Shown: piece by piece, positions 57,217-64,000 of the stretch
Layout: the number at the start of each line of letters is the position of its first letter
How positions within the stretch are numbered: the stretch's first letter is position 1
Origin: Mycobacterium triplex
GTDB taxonomy: Bacteria; Actinomycetota; Actinomycetes; Mycobacteriales; Mycobacteriaceae
NCBI RefSeq assembly: GCF_000689255.1
Contig: NZ_HG964446.1
Location: 5,693,784 to 5,757,783 of the forward strand
Direction of reading: 5' to 3'
Length of the DNA stretch: 64,000 nt
Notes under the pieces: model-generated
What the model was told of the DNA's origin: nothing
Databases searched by the model: none
Seen by the model: only the letters and a program-made list of their open reading frames with translations
Program-made: the position numbers and the translations under genes

Positions 57217-58080
57217 GTGACTGCACCATTCCTCGGCAGCGAAGCACGGGCATCCGGCGAGGCAACGCGCCACGAGCTACGCACCCGATTCGTCGCCATC
57301 TATCCCGACGTCTATGTGCCGTCCGGATCTGACCTCACCGCCGCGGTGCGTGCACGCGCCGCCTGGCTGTGGTCACGTCGCCGCGCAGTCATCGCGGGCC
57401 ACTCTGCATCGGCACTGCACGGCGCCAAGTGGGTCGACGACAGGGCGGCGGCGCAGTTGCTGTATCAACACCGGCGCCCGCCGCCGGGAATTCACACCTG
57501 GCTGGATCGAGTTGCCGGCGACGAGATACAGCTGGTCGAGGGGATGTCGGTAACGACCCCGTCGCGAACCGCCTTCGACCTGGCTTGTCGCAATCCCATC
57601 GGCAGAGCCGTCGCCGCAATCGATGCGCTGGCAAGAGCTACCAGGCTTGACACCGCCCAGGTCGAACTACTCGCCGAACGCTACAAAGGGCACCGCAATA
57701 TCAGGCGAGCCAGGCGAGCGCTCAAGCTGGTTGACGCCGGAGCCGAGTCACCCCGCGAGACCTGGCTGCGGCTGTTGCTCATCAACGCCGGTTACCCACG
57801 GCCGCGGACCCAAATACCGGTCTACGGCCAATATGGCGAGCTCGTGGCCGTACTCGACATGGGTTGGGAGGACATCAACCTCGCCGTCGAGTACGAGGGT
57901 GATCATCACCGGACCGATCGCAGGCAATTCAATCGGGACATCGCGCGTTACGAAGCGCTGTCCGATCTCGGCTGGATCGTCATCCGGGTTACCGCCGACG
58001 ACACACAGGGCGGAATTCTGCACCGTGTGGCTGCGGCCTGGGCCCGCCGAACGTGCTCTGGTGGCGGGAAAATCGCCTAA
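57217..58080 (+). CDS. AbiEi-like/DUF559 PD-(D/E)XK nuclease-fold protein (Rv3517-like)
   Basis: A 287-residue protein in the position of Rv3517. The N-terminal half resembles the winged-helix/AbiEi antitoxin-type module (WLWSRRRAVIAGHSASALHG, then TTPSRTAFDLACRNP). The C-terminal ~100 residues resemble Vsr/DUF559 restriction-type endonucleases, with LDMGWEDINLAVEYEGDHHR (Asp and Glu metal ligands), FNRDIARYEAL and GWIVIRVTADD. GTG 57217 begins after palindrome copy 1. The last 12 codons and the TAA stop lie inside palindrome copy 2, so the C-terminus (RRTCSGGGKIA) is encoded by the repeat. Nuclease activity is untested. Confidence 0.82.
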   Translation: MTAPFLGSEARASGEATRHELRTRFVAIYPDVYVPSGSDLTAAVRARAAWLWSRRRAVIAGHSASALHGAKWVDDRAAAQLLYQHRRPPPGIHTWLDRVAGDEIQLVEGMSVTTPSRTAFDLACRNPIGRAVAAIDALARATRLDTAQVELLAERYKGHRNIRRARRALKLVDAGAESPRETWLRLLLINAGYPRPRTQIPVYGQYGELVAVLDMGWEDINLAVEYEGDHHRTDRRQFNRDIARYEALSDLGWIVIRVTADDTQGGILHRVAAAWARRTCSGGGKIA

Positions 58081-58106
58081 ATCCCGCCACCAGAGCACGC
58101 TCGGCG
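58045..58106. repeat. 62-bp palindromic repeat, copy 2
   Basis: Arms at 58045-58069 and 58082-58106 (25 bp each, one mismatch) around the same loop as copy 1; the TAA stop of the nuclease-like gene lies in the loop. Only two bases of 62 differ from copy 1. It stands between that gene and the convergent cyp142, where it could terminate both transcripts. Confidence 0.93.
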
Positions 58107-58139
58107 AAGAGGTTAAGCCTGCACGTTCGGGGCAACGCC

Positions 58140-59333
58140 TTACCCCAGCGGCGCGCTCGGGGTGAACGCGACCGGCATCTTCTCCAGGCCGGACACGAAG
58201 TTCGCCGGCCGCAGCGGCAACTCGGCATCCGACGCCAGCCGCATGTCCGGCAGGCGCTGCAGGAGCCGGGTCTGCATGATCGACAGCTCCAGCCGGGCTA
58301 GCTGATTGCCCAGACAGAAGTGCGTGCCGAAGCCGAACGCGAGGTGGTTGTTCGGGTAGCGCTCGATGTTGAAGCTCTCCGGGTCGTCGAAGACCTTCTC
58401 GTCGAAGTTCGCCGACTCGAACAGCAGGATCATCTTCTCGCCCTCGTGCAACTGGGTGCCGTGGAACTCGGTGTCGGCGGTGATTGTGCGGGCCATGTTC
58501 TTCACCGGCGCCGTCCAGCGCAACATCTCCTCGATTGCGTTGGGCAGCAGGCTCAAATCGCCGGCGAGGCGCTGGTGCTGATCGGGGTGCAGCAGCAGCT
58601 GACGGGTGCCGCCGGACAGCGTGTGCCGGGTCGTCTCGTCGCCGCCGATCAGCAGCAGCAGTACCTCGGTGACGATCTGGTGGTCTTCGAGCCGCGCACC
58701 TTCGACCTCCGCGTGCACGAGAACGCTCACCAGGTCGTCGGTCGCCTCCTTCTTGCGTTCCTCGATCATGCCCATCATGTATTGGCTGTAGGTGGCGAAG
58801 GCCTCCATCGTGACCTGGACATCCGCCTCGGCCGCGGTACTGCTCAAGGAACTGACCAGATCGTCGGACCATTTGAGGAACATCGCGCGCTCCTCGGGAC
58901 GCACACCGAGCATGTCGCCGATGACCGCCATCGGCAGCGGCGCGGCCAGGTCCCAGACGAAGTCGCACTCGCCGCGTTCGCACACCGCGTCGATCAGCGT
59001 GTCGCACAGCGAGGTAATCGAAGCCTCCAGGTTCTTCACCCGCTTGCGGGTGAAGCCGTAGTTGACGAGCTTGCGGCGCAACAAATGTTGCGGATCGTCC
59101 ATCTCGATCATCATCTCGACGCCCGGCTGATCGGGCCGGATGCCGCCGGCATTCGAAAACAGCTCGGGGTTGCGCTCGGCCTCGATGACGGACTGATACG
59201 TCGAGGCCGCGGCGAGCCCGTTGCGGTCTCTGAAGACCGGCTCGTTCTCGCGCATCCACTTGTAGATGGACCGGGAGTCACCGGCATAGAAAGCGCCGTC
59301 GGTCAAGTCGACGTCGGGCTTAATCATCGTCAT
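58140..59333 (-). CDS. cyp142: Cytochrome P450 CYP142
   Basis: A 397-residue P450 like Rv3518c, which oxidises the terminal C26/C27 methyl of cholest-4-en-3-one to the carboxylate needed for FadD19. The I-helix motif is IGGDETTRH, ExxR is in EEMLRW, and the heme loop FGFGTHFCLG gives Cys340 as ligand. ATG 59333 overlaps the upstream gene's stop, so the two are cotranscribed from the KstR box at 60058. It acts alongside or instead of CYP125, which is outside this window. Confidence 0.96.
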   Translation of the reverse strand: MTMIKPDVDLTDGAFYAGDSRSIYKWMRENEPVFRDRNGLAAASTYQSVIEAERNPELFSNAGGIRPDQPGVEMMIEMDDPQHLLRRKLVNYGFTRKRVKNLEASITSLCDTLIDAVCERGECDFVWDLAAPLPMAVIGDMLGVRPEERAMFLKWSDDLVSSLSSTAAEADVQVTMEAFATYSQYMMGMIEERKKEATDDLVSVLVHAEVEGARLEDHQIVTEVLLLLIGGDETTRHTLSGGTRQLLLHPDQHQRLAGDLSLLPNAIEEMLRWTAPVKNMARTITADTEFHGTQLHEGEKMILLFESANFDEKVFDDPESFNIERYPNNHLAFGFGTHFCLGNQLARLELSIMQTRLLQRLPDMRLASDAELPLRPANFVSGLEKMPVAFTPSAPLG

Positions 59334-60046
59334 GAGATCTCCTGGGCATCGCCGAATGTCATTTGAACGTGGTCAGCCGAGCTGGACACTAGAGCGCGCT
59401 TCGGCAGACCAAGCGACGCAAGCTCTTTCGCGTAAGGATGATCGCCCAGCCGGACGCTTACGCCACCGAGCCGGGTCCGCACGCCGTCCAGGGTGTGTTC
59501 GAAGGCGGTCTCGCGGGTGATCCCGTCGCGGTGGGAGTAGCTGCGCTGCGCCTGCTGTCGCGGCATCAACCGGATCGGCAGACCGGGACGGAAGTCCATG
59601 CCGATCACCAGTTGTCCGTCTATCGCGCAGTCGAACCCGAACTGCCGCCCGTCGCGAATCGTGAAGTCCGCCATGACTTTCGGGTAGCCCCAGATCTTCG
59701 TCCCCGCCTCCAGCGTGAACGGCTGGTCGACGGGCAGGTGGTGGATTAAGGCGCCGGCCGACCCCAGCGCCCGTGGCCCGCTCGCGTCGGACCCCGGCGG
59801 GTTGACCATCACGCTGGTACCGAACTCGTAGTACTGGCCCAGGTCGCCGTCGATGTAGTGCATCAGCATCAGCACCACGACCGCGCGCCCGGGCAGGTAG
59901 CGGCAGACCCGCAGGCCGCTGTAGTCGATCAGCTGCTGCGCGGCGTCGGCGTCCACCGAGAACATCGCCATGTGCTGATTTGCCTTGCGGATCCTCACCG
60001 GCATGGTGAGAACGGTGCCCGCGATGGTGTGCTGCGACACAGTCAT
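59330..60046 (-). CDS. Acetoacetate-decarboxylase-fold protein (Rv3519-like)
   Basis: A 238-residue protein of the acetoacetate decarboxylase (ADC) superfamily, like Rv3519. Typical features are VMLMHYIDGDLGQYYEFGTS and LEAGTKIWGYPKVMADF, where the lysine of the WGYPK segment is the expected Schiff-base or substrate-side residue. It is first gene of the operon with cyp142. It may decarboxylate or cleave a beta-keto intermediate in sterol degradation; the reaction is not established. Confidence 0.87.
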   Translation of the reverse strand: MTVSQHTIAGTVLTMPVRIRKANQHMAMFSVDADAAQQLIDYSGLRVCRYLPGRAVVVLMLMHYIDGDLGQYYEFGTSVMVNPPGSDASGPRALGSAGALIHHLPVDQPFTLEAGTKIWGYPKVMADFTIRDGRQFGFDCAIDGQLVIGMDFRPGLPIRLMPRQQAQRSYSHRDGITRETAFEHTLDGVRTRLGGVSVRLGDHPYAKELASLGLPKRALVSSSADHVQMTFGDAQEIS

Positions 60047-60057
60047 CCGGCCAATCT

Positions 60058-60071
60058 AGAACCCGTTCTAT
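60058..60071. promoter_or_regulatory. KstR box upstream of Rv3519-cyp142
   Basis: TAGAACCCGTTCTA is a full match to TNNAACNNGTTNNA with TAG/CTA outer arms. It is 12-25 bp upstream of the ATG at 60046, so it covers the core promoter. Confidence 0.85.
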
Positions 60072-60090
60072 TGACGGGGCAAGCCCCGGC

Positions 60091-61131
60091 CTAGATCAGC
60101 GCGGCGAGGTCCCGGACCTGCTCGGGAGAGCGCCCGGAGACGACCATCATCGTGACGCCGGCGGCCTCCCAGGCCTTGATCTGCTTACGCACGTAGTCCG
60201 CGTCGCCGACGATCGCGGCGTCGTCGATTACCTCGTCGGGAATGATCTCGGCGGCCTTGTCCTTCTGGTTGCTGCGGAACAGCTTGGTGACGTCGTCGAC
60301 CACCTCCGCGTAACCCATCCGGCGATAGACGTCGGCGTGGAAGTTGGTGTCCTCGGCGCCCATCCCGCCCATGTAGAGCGCGATGTAGGGCTTCATGGCC
60401 GCGAACGCCGCGGGGCGGTCCTCGGTGATGACGATGTTGGCCGTCGCGCAGATCTCGAAGTCCTCGCGGCTGCGGCGGGCACCCGGCCGGGCAAAGCCCT
60501 CGTCCAGCCATTCGTTATAGGTGTCGGCCATCCGGGGCGTGTAGAAGATCGGCAGCCAGCCGTCGCAGATCTCGGCGGCCAGCGCAACGTTCTTCGGTCC
60601 CTCGGCGCCCAACATGATCGGGATGTCGGCGCGCAGCGGATGGGTGATCGGCTTGAGCGGCTTGCCCAGGCCGGTGACGGGTCCCCGGCCCCCCTCCTTC
60701 AACGGCAGCGGGTAGTGCGGGCCGTCGCTGGTCACCGGCGCCTGGCGGGCCCACACCTGTCGGACGATGTCGATGTATTCACGGGTGCGGGCCAGCGGCT
60801 TCGGAAACGACTGGCCGTACCAGCCCTCCACGACCTGCGGTCCGGACACGCCAAGCCCGAGAATGTGCCGGCCACCGGACAGGTGGTCGAGGGTGAGCGC
60901 GGCCATCGCGCACGCGGTCGGGGTCCGCGCGGAGAGCTGAACCACCGACGTGCCCAGCCGCACCCGCTGCGTCGACGAACCCCACCAAGCCAGCGGTGTG
61001 TAGGCGTCGGAACCCCATGCCTCGGCGGTGAACACGGCGTCGAATCCGGTGGCCTCCGCTTCGGTGACGAGCTCGCCGTGGTTCTCCGGCGGCCCAGCGC
61101 CCCAATATCCGAGCTGCAAACCGAGCTTCAT
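60091..61131 (-). CDS. F420-dependent LLM-class oxidoreductase (Rv3520c-like)
   Basis: A 346-residue luciferase-like protein of the type that uses coenzyme F420 or FMN, like Rv3520c. It has the TIM-barrel opening LGLQLGYWGAGPPENHGELV, the LGTSVVQLSARTPTACAMAA strand and GGRHILGLGVSGPQVVEGWYG. ATG 61131 gives the canonical N-terminus; a longer upstream frame crosses the KstR box and is rejected. It is divergent from the DUF35-ltp4-ltp3 operon and shares its KstR box. Substrate unknown. Confidence 0.9.
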   Translation of the reverse strand: MKLGLQLGYWGAGPPENHGELVTEAEATGFDAVFTAEAWGSDAYTPLAWWGSSTQRVRLGTSVVQLSARTPTACAMAALTLDHLSGGRHILGLGVSGPQVVEGWYGQSFPKPLARTREYIDIVRQVWARQAPVTSDGPHYPLPLKEGGRGPVTGLGKPLKPITHPLRADIPIMLGAEGPKNVALAAEICDGWLPIFYTPRMADTYNEWLDEGFARPGARRSREDFEICATANIVITEDRPAAFAAMKPYIALYMGGMGAEDTNFHADVYRRMGYAEVVDDVTKLFRSNQKDKAAEIIPDEVIDDAAIVGDADYVRKQIKAWEAAGVTMMVVSGRSPEQVRDLAALI

Positions 61132-61190
61132 TTCTCGCACCTTTCCCGGCCAGAACGGACCCGACCGCAACCCAATGTTGAAACGGTTCT

Positions 61191-61204
61191 TAGAACCTGT
61201 TCTA
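61191..61204. promoter_or_regulatory. KstR box between Rv3520c and the DUF35-ltp operon
   Basis: TAGAACCTGTTCTA is a full match to TNNAACNNGTTNNA and differs from the 60058 box only at its two central bases. It is 10 bp before the GTG of the DUF35 gene and 60 bp before ATG 61131 of the F420 enzyme. Confidence 0.85.
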
Positions 61205-61213
61205 CTCGAAGGC

Positions 61214-62203
61214 GTGACAGCCACTTCGACGGGCCCGACCACGACCGATCACTCCGAGCCGCCTCTCTCAGCGCCGTTAACTCTGGCCTTCGACTACACC
61301 CGTTCAGTCGGTACCACGCTGAGCAAGTTCTTCACCGCACTGCGTGAGCGCCGCGTCCTCGGGGTGCGCGGATCGGATGGCCGGGTGCATGTGCCACCGG
61401 CGGAATACGACCCGGTCACCTATGAACCGCTGGGCGAGATGGTACCGGTCTCATCCGTCGGGACCGTGGTCTCCTGGACCTGGCAGGCCGAGCCGCTGGG
61501 CGGCGAGCCGCTGGACCGGCCGTTCGCCTGGGCACTGATCAAGCTGGACGGGGCCGACACCGCGTTGCTGCACGCCGTCGACGCGGGCGAACCGGCCAAC
61601 ATCAAGACCGGCGCGCGGGTGCACGTGCACTGGGCCGACGAGACCGTGGGCGCCATCACCGATATCGCGTACTTCGCGCTCGGTGAGGACGCCGAACCCG
61701 AGGGCCCCGCTAGTGACCAGGAGCCGGTCACGATGATCGTCACGCCGGTCTCGTTGACGATTCAGCACAGCGCCTCACACGAGGAAAGCGCTTACCTGCG
61801 CGCCATCGCCGAAGGCAAGCTGCTGGGCGCCAAGACCGGCGAAAAGGGCAAGGTTTATTTCCCGCCGCACGGCGCGGACCCGGCCACCGGTAAGCCCACG
61901 ACCGACTTCGTCGAGCTGCCGGACAAGGGCACCGTGACGACGTTCGCGATCATCAACATCCCGTTCCAGGGTCAGCGCATCAAGCCGCCCTACGTGGCCG
62001 CGTATGTGCTGCTGGACGGCGCCGACATCCCGTTCCTGCATCTGGTCGCCGACGTCGACGCGCACGAGGTACGAATGGGCATGCGCGTGGAAGCCGTGTG
62101 GAAGCCCCGGGAGGAATGGGGTTTCGGCATCGACAACATCGAGTACTTCCGGCCGACCGGTGAACCGGACGCCGAGTACGACACCTACAAGCACCACCTG
62201 TAA
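61214..62203 (+). CDS. Tandem DUF35/OB-fold protein (Rv3521-like), partner of Ltp4/Ltp3
   Basis: A 329-residue protein made of two consecutive copies of the DUF35 acyl-CoA-associated OB-fold module, about residues 35-160 and 190-315. Compare FALRERRVLGVRGSDGRV-like first copy (LRERRVLGVRGSDGRVHVPP) with the second (IAEGKLLGAKTGEKGKVYFP). The protein contains no cysteine, so the zinc ribbon normally present in DUF35 proteins has lost its ligands in both copies. GTG 61214 follows the KstR box. DUF35 proteins form complexes with thiolase-like aldolases (as in Ltp2-ChsH2), so this one probably pairs with Ltp4 and Ltp3. Confidence 0.88.
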   Translation: MTATSTGPTTTDHSEPPLSAPLTLAFDYTRSVGTTLSKFFTALRERRVLGVRGSDGRVHVPPAEYDPVTYEPLGEMVPVSSVGTVVSWTWQAEPLGGEPLDRPFAWALIKLDGADTALLHAVDAGEPANIKTGARVHVHWADETVGAITDIAYFALGEDAEPEGPASDQEPVTMIVTPVSLTIQHSASHEESAYLRAIAEGKLLGAKTGEKGKVYFPPHGADPATGKPTTDFVELPDKGTVTTFAIINIPFQGQRIKPPYVAAYVLLDGADIPFLHLVADVDAHEVRMGMRVEAVWKPREEWGFGIDNIEYFRPTGEPDAEYDTYKHHL

Positions 62204-62218
62204 AGGGCCCACCTGCAC

Positions 62219-63283
62219 ATGAGCGAACGCAATGTTGCGGTCGTCGGCTTTGCCCACGCCCCGCATGTCCGCCGCACCGACGGCACCACCAACGGCGTCG
62301 AGATGTTGATTCCGTGCTTCGCCCAGCTGTACGAGGAGCTGGGCATCGCGCGGACCGACATCGGCTTCTGGTGCTCCGGATCGTCCGATTACCTTGCCGG
62401 ACGCGCCTTTTCGTTCATCTCGGCGATCGACTCGATCGGCGCCGTTCCGCCGATCAACGAGTCGCACGTCGAGATGGACGCGGCCTGGGCCCTGTACGAG
62501 GCCTACATCAAGATCCTGACCGGCGAGGTGGACACCGCGCTGGTGTACGGCTTCGGCAAGTCCTCGGCCGGCATCCTGCGCCAGATCCTCTCGCGGCAGA
62601 CCGACCCCTACACCGTCGCGCCGCTGTGGCCGGACTCGGTGTCGATCGCCGGACTGCAGGCCCGCCTGGGCCTCGACGCCGGTAAGTGGACCGAAATCCA
62701 AATGGCCCGTGTGGCGTTCGACTCGTTCACCAACGCCCGCCGGGTCGACAAGGTGGAATCGGCGGTCAATGTCGAAGGCTTGCTGGATCGGCCCTTCTTC
62801 GCCGACCCGCTGCGACGGCACGACATCGCGCCGATCACCGACGGCGCCGCCGCCATCGTGCTGGCCGCCGACGACCGCGCTCGCGAACTGCGCGAAAACC
62901 CGGCCTGGATAACCGGAATCGAGCATCGCATCGAAACTCCGGTGCTCGGTGCGCGCGACCTCACCGGCTCCCCGTCGACGCGAGCCGCGACCAAGGTGGC
63001 CACCGGCGGCACCACCGCCAACCTCGACGTCGCCGAAATCCACGCGCCGTTCACCCACCAGCACCTGATCCTGATGGACGCCATCCGGATCCCGGGGAAG
63101 ACGAAAGTCAATCCGTCCGGTGGAGCGCTGTCGGCCAACCCGATGTTCGCTGCCGGTCTCGAGCGCATCGGATTTGCCGCACAACACATCTGGGACGGTT
63201 CTGCGAATCGGGTGCTGGCACACGCCACCAGTGGCCCCGCGCTGCAACAGAACCTGGTCGCGGTCATGGAAGGAAAGAACTGA
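62219..63283 (+). CDS. ltp4: Thiolase-like lipid-transfer protein/aldolase Ltp4
   Basis: A 354-residue SCP-x-thiolase-like protein like Rv3522. The thiolase fold is shown by INESHVEMDAAWALYEAYIK, the ITDGAAAIVLA strand, the HxPF-type segment EIHAPFTHQHLILM and NPSGGALSANPMFAAGLERI. The active-site histidine near the C-terminus typical of degradative thiolases is in the conserved region. Ltp3 and Ltp4 have been linked to C24-branched sterol side-chain cleavage by retro-aldol chemistry. It overlaps ltp3 by one base. Confidence 0.94.
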   Translation: MSERNVAVVGFAHAPHVRRTDGTTNGVEMLIPCFAQLYEELGIARTDIGFWCSGSSDYLAGRAFSFISAIDSIGAVPPINESHVEMDAAWALYEAYIKILTGEVDTALVYGFGKSSAGILRQILSRQTDPYTVAPLWPDSVSIAGLQARLGLDAGKWTEIQMARVAFDSFTNARRVDKVESAVNVEGLLDRPFFADPLRRHDIAPITDGAAAIVLAADDRARELRENPAWITGIEHRIETPVLGARDLTGSPSTRAATKVATGGTTANLDVAEIHAPFTHQHLILMDAIRIPGKTKVNPSGGALSANPMFAAGLERIGFAAQHIWDGSANRVLAHATSGPALQQNLVAVMEGKN

Positions 63284-64000
63284 TGGCCGGTGCAGGAGCG
63301 CACCTCGCCGCGGTACTGGGTACCGGGCAGACCAAGTACGTAGCCAAGCGCAAAGACGTCTCGATGAACGGCCTGGTGCGCGAGGCGATCGACCGTGCGC
63401 TGGAAGACTCCGGTTCTACCTTCGACGACATCGACGCGGTCGTGGTCGGCAAGGCGCCGGACTTCTTCGAGGGTGTCATGATGCCGGAGCTGTTCATGGC
63501 CGACGCCGTGGGCGCTACCGGCAAGCCGCTGATCCGGGTGCACACCGCGGGTTCGGTCGGTGGATCCACCGCAATCGTGGCGGCCAGCCTGGTGCAGTCC
63601 GGCAAGTACAAGCGCGTGCTCGCGATGGCCTGGGAGAAGCAGTCGGAATCAAATGCCATGTGGGCGTTGTCGATTCCGATCCCGTTCATCAAGCCGGTCG
63701 GCGCCGGCGCGGGCGGGTACTTCGCCCCGCACGTGCGGTCCTACATCCGCCGCTCGGGCGCACCGTTGAACATCGGTGCCATCGTCGCGGTCAAGGACCG
63801 GCTCAACGGCGCCCGCAACCCGCTGGCGCACCTGCACCAGCCCGACATCACCGTCGAGAAGGTGATGGACTCCCCGATGCTGTGGGACCCGATCCGCTAC
63901 GACGAGACCTGCCCGTCGTCTGACGGTGCCGCCGCGGTCGTGATCGGCAACGAGGAGGTCGCCGAAGCCCGTCTGGCGCAAGGACAGCCGGTGGCCTGGA
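63283..64000 (+). CDS. ltp3: Thiolase-like lipid-transfer protein/aldolase Ltp3 (3' part beyond window)
   Basis: The first 239 codons of an SCP-x thiolase-like protein like Rv3523. It opens AGAGAHLAAVLGTGQTKYVA, includes VHTAGSVGGSTAIVAASLV (nucleophile-region serine where thiolases have cysteine), and ends in the window at CPSSDGAAAVVIGNEEVA. ATG 63283 overlaps the ltp4 stop. It is the last visible gene of the KstR-controlled DUF35-ltp4-ltp3 unit. The rest (about 150 residues) lies outside. Confidence 0.94.
   Translation, partial: MAGAGAHLAAVLGTGQTKYVAKRKDVSMNGLVREAIDRALEDSGSTFDDIDAVVVGKAPDFFEGVMMPELFMADAVGATGKPLIRVHTAGSVGGSTAIVAASLVQSGKYKRVLAMAWEKQSESNAMWALSIPIPFIKPVGAGAGGYFAPHVRSYIRRSGAPLNIGAIVAVKDRLNGARNPLAHLHQPDITVEKVMDSPMLWDPIRYDETCPSSDGAAAVVIGNEEVAEARLAQGQPVAW

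Overview
The window is high-GC actinobacterial chromosome from a slow-growing-type Mycobacterium. Gene content and protein sequences match, gene by gene from memory, two M. tuberculosis blocks: Rv0768-Rv0756c (aldA, TetR, cyp123, SDR, cyp51, ferredoxin, adhB, ketosteroid-isomerase-like, HIT, phoR, phoP) and Rv3484-Rv3523 (cpsA, otsA, mce4, the cholesterol side-chain genes, cyp142, ltp4, ltp3). In M. tuberculosis these blocks lie far apart. Here they are joined, and the PE_PGRS genes that interrupt the fadD17-fadD19 interval in M. tuberculosis are absent. This fits a M. avium-complex-like or related genome; the species cannot be fixed from sequence alone.

Region 1 (1-13.5 kb): aldA (3' part outside the window) is divergent from a TetR-led operon carrying two P450s (CYP123-like and the sterol 14-demethylase CYP51), an SDR, a 3Fe-4S ferredoxin and an NTF2-like protein. 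Two matching inverted repeats sit directly at the two divergent promoters. Next is an adhB operon that includes an extra old-yellow-enzyme/FAD protein and a ketosteroid-isomerase-like protein, preceded by a KstR-like box. The HIT gene meets phoPR tail to tail. Divergent from phoP is a protein built of ten decapeptide repeats, followed by tRNA-Thr(TGT).

Region 2 (13.5-32 kb) is accessory: a DUF732 protein, two genes with SigF-type promoters (one an RsbW-like anti-sigma kinase), a decayed P450, a diflavin reductase with an IdeR-type iron box, an enoyl-CoA hydratase, three secreted or lipoproteins (Pro/Thr-rich, LpqH-like, S1 protease), an alpha/beta hydrolase, an amine oxidase, a TDT transporter, small membrane proteins, the LCP ligase CpsA, two SDRs behind a KstR box, a catalytically atypical crotonase and a DivIVA-like coiled-coil protein.

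Region 3 (32-64 kb) is the sterol uptake and catabolism locus: otsA and a secreted neighbour; the mce4 operon (yrbE4A, yrbE4B, mce4A-F and two Mce-associated proteins); hsd4A-fdxD divergent from fadE26-fadE27-fadD17; an ilvX-like ThDP enzyme with an amidohydrolase; fadD19 with a ketosamine-kinase-like gene, divergent from echA19; then cyp142-Rv3519, an F420-type oxidoreductase, and a DUF35 protein with ltp4-ltp3. Five KstR-type palindromes sit at the promoters of these units. Together they import sterol (Mce4), oxidise and CoA-activate the side chain (CYP142, FadD19, FadD17) and shorten it (FadE26/27, EchA19, Hsd4A, Ltp3/4).

The most unusual structures are: (i) a PD-(D/E)XK-like/AbiEi-like gene bracketed by two almost identical 62-bp palindromes, the second of which encodes the protein's C-terminus and stop codon; (ii) an iron-box-controlled diflavin reductase beside a dead P450; (iii) paired SigF-type promoters feeding an anti-sigma kinase; (iv) the decapeptide-repeat protein beside phoP.
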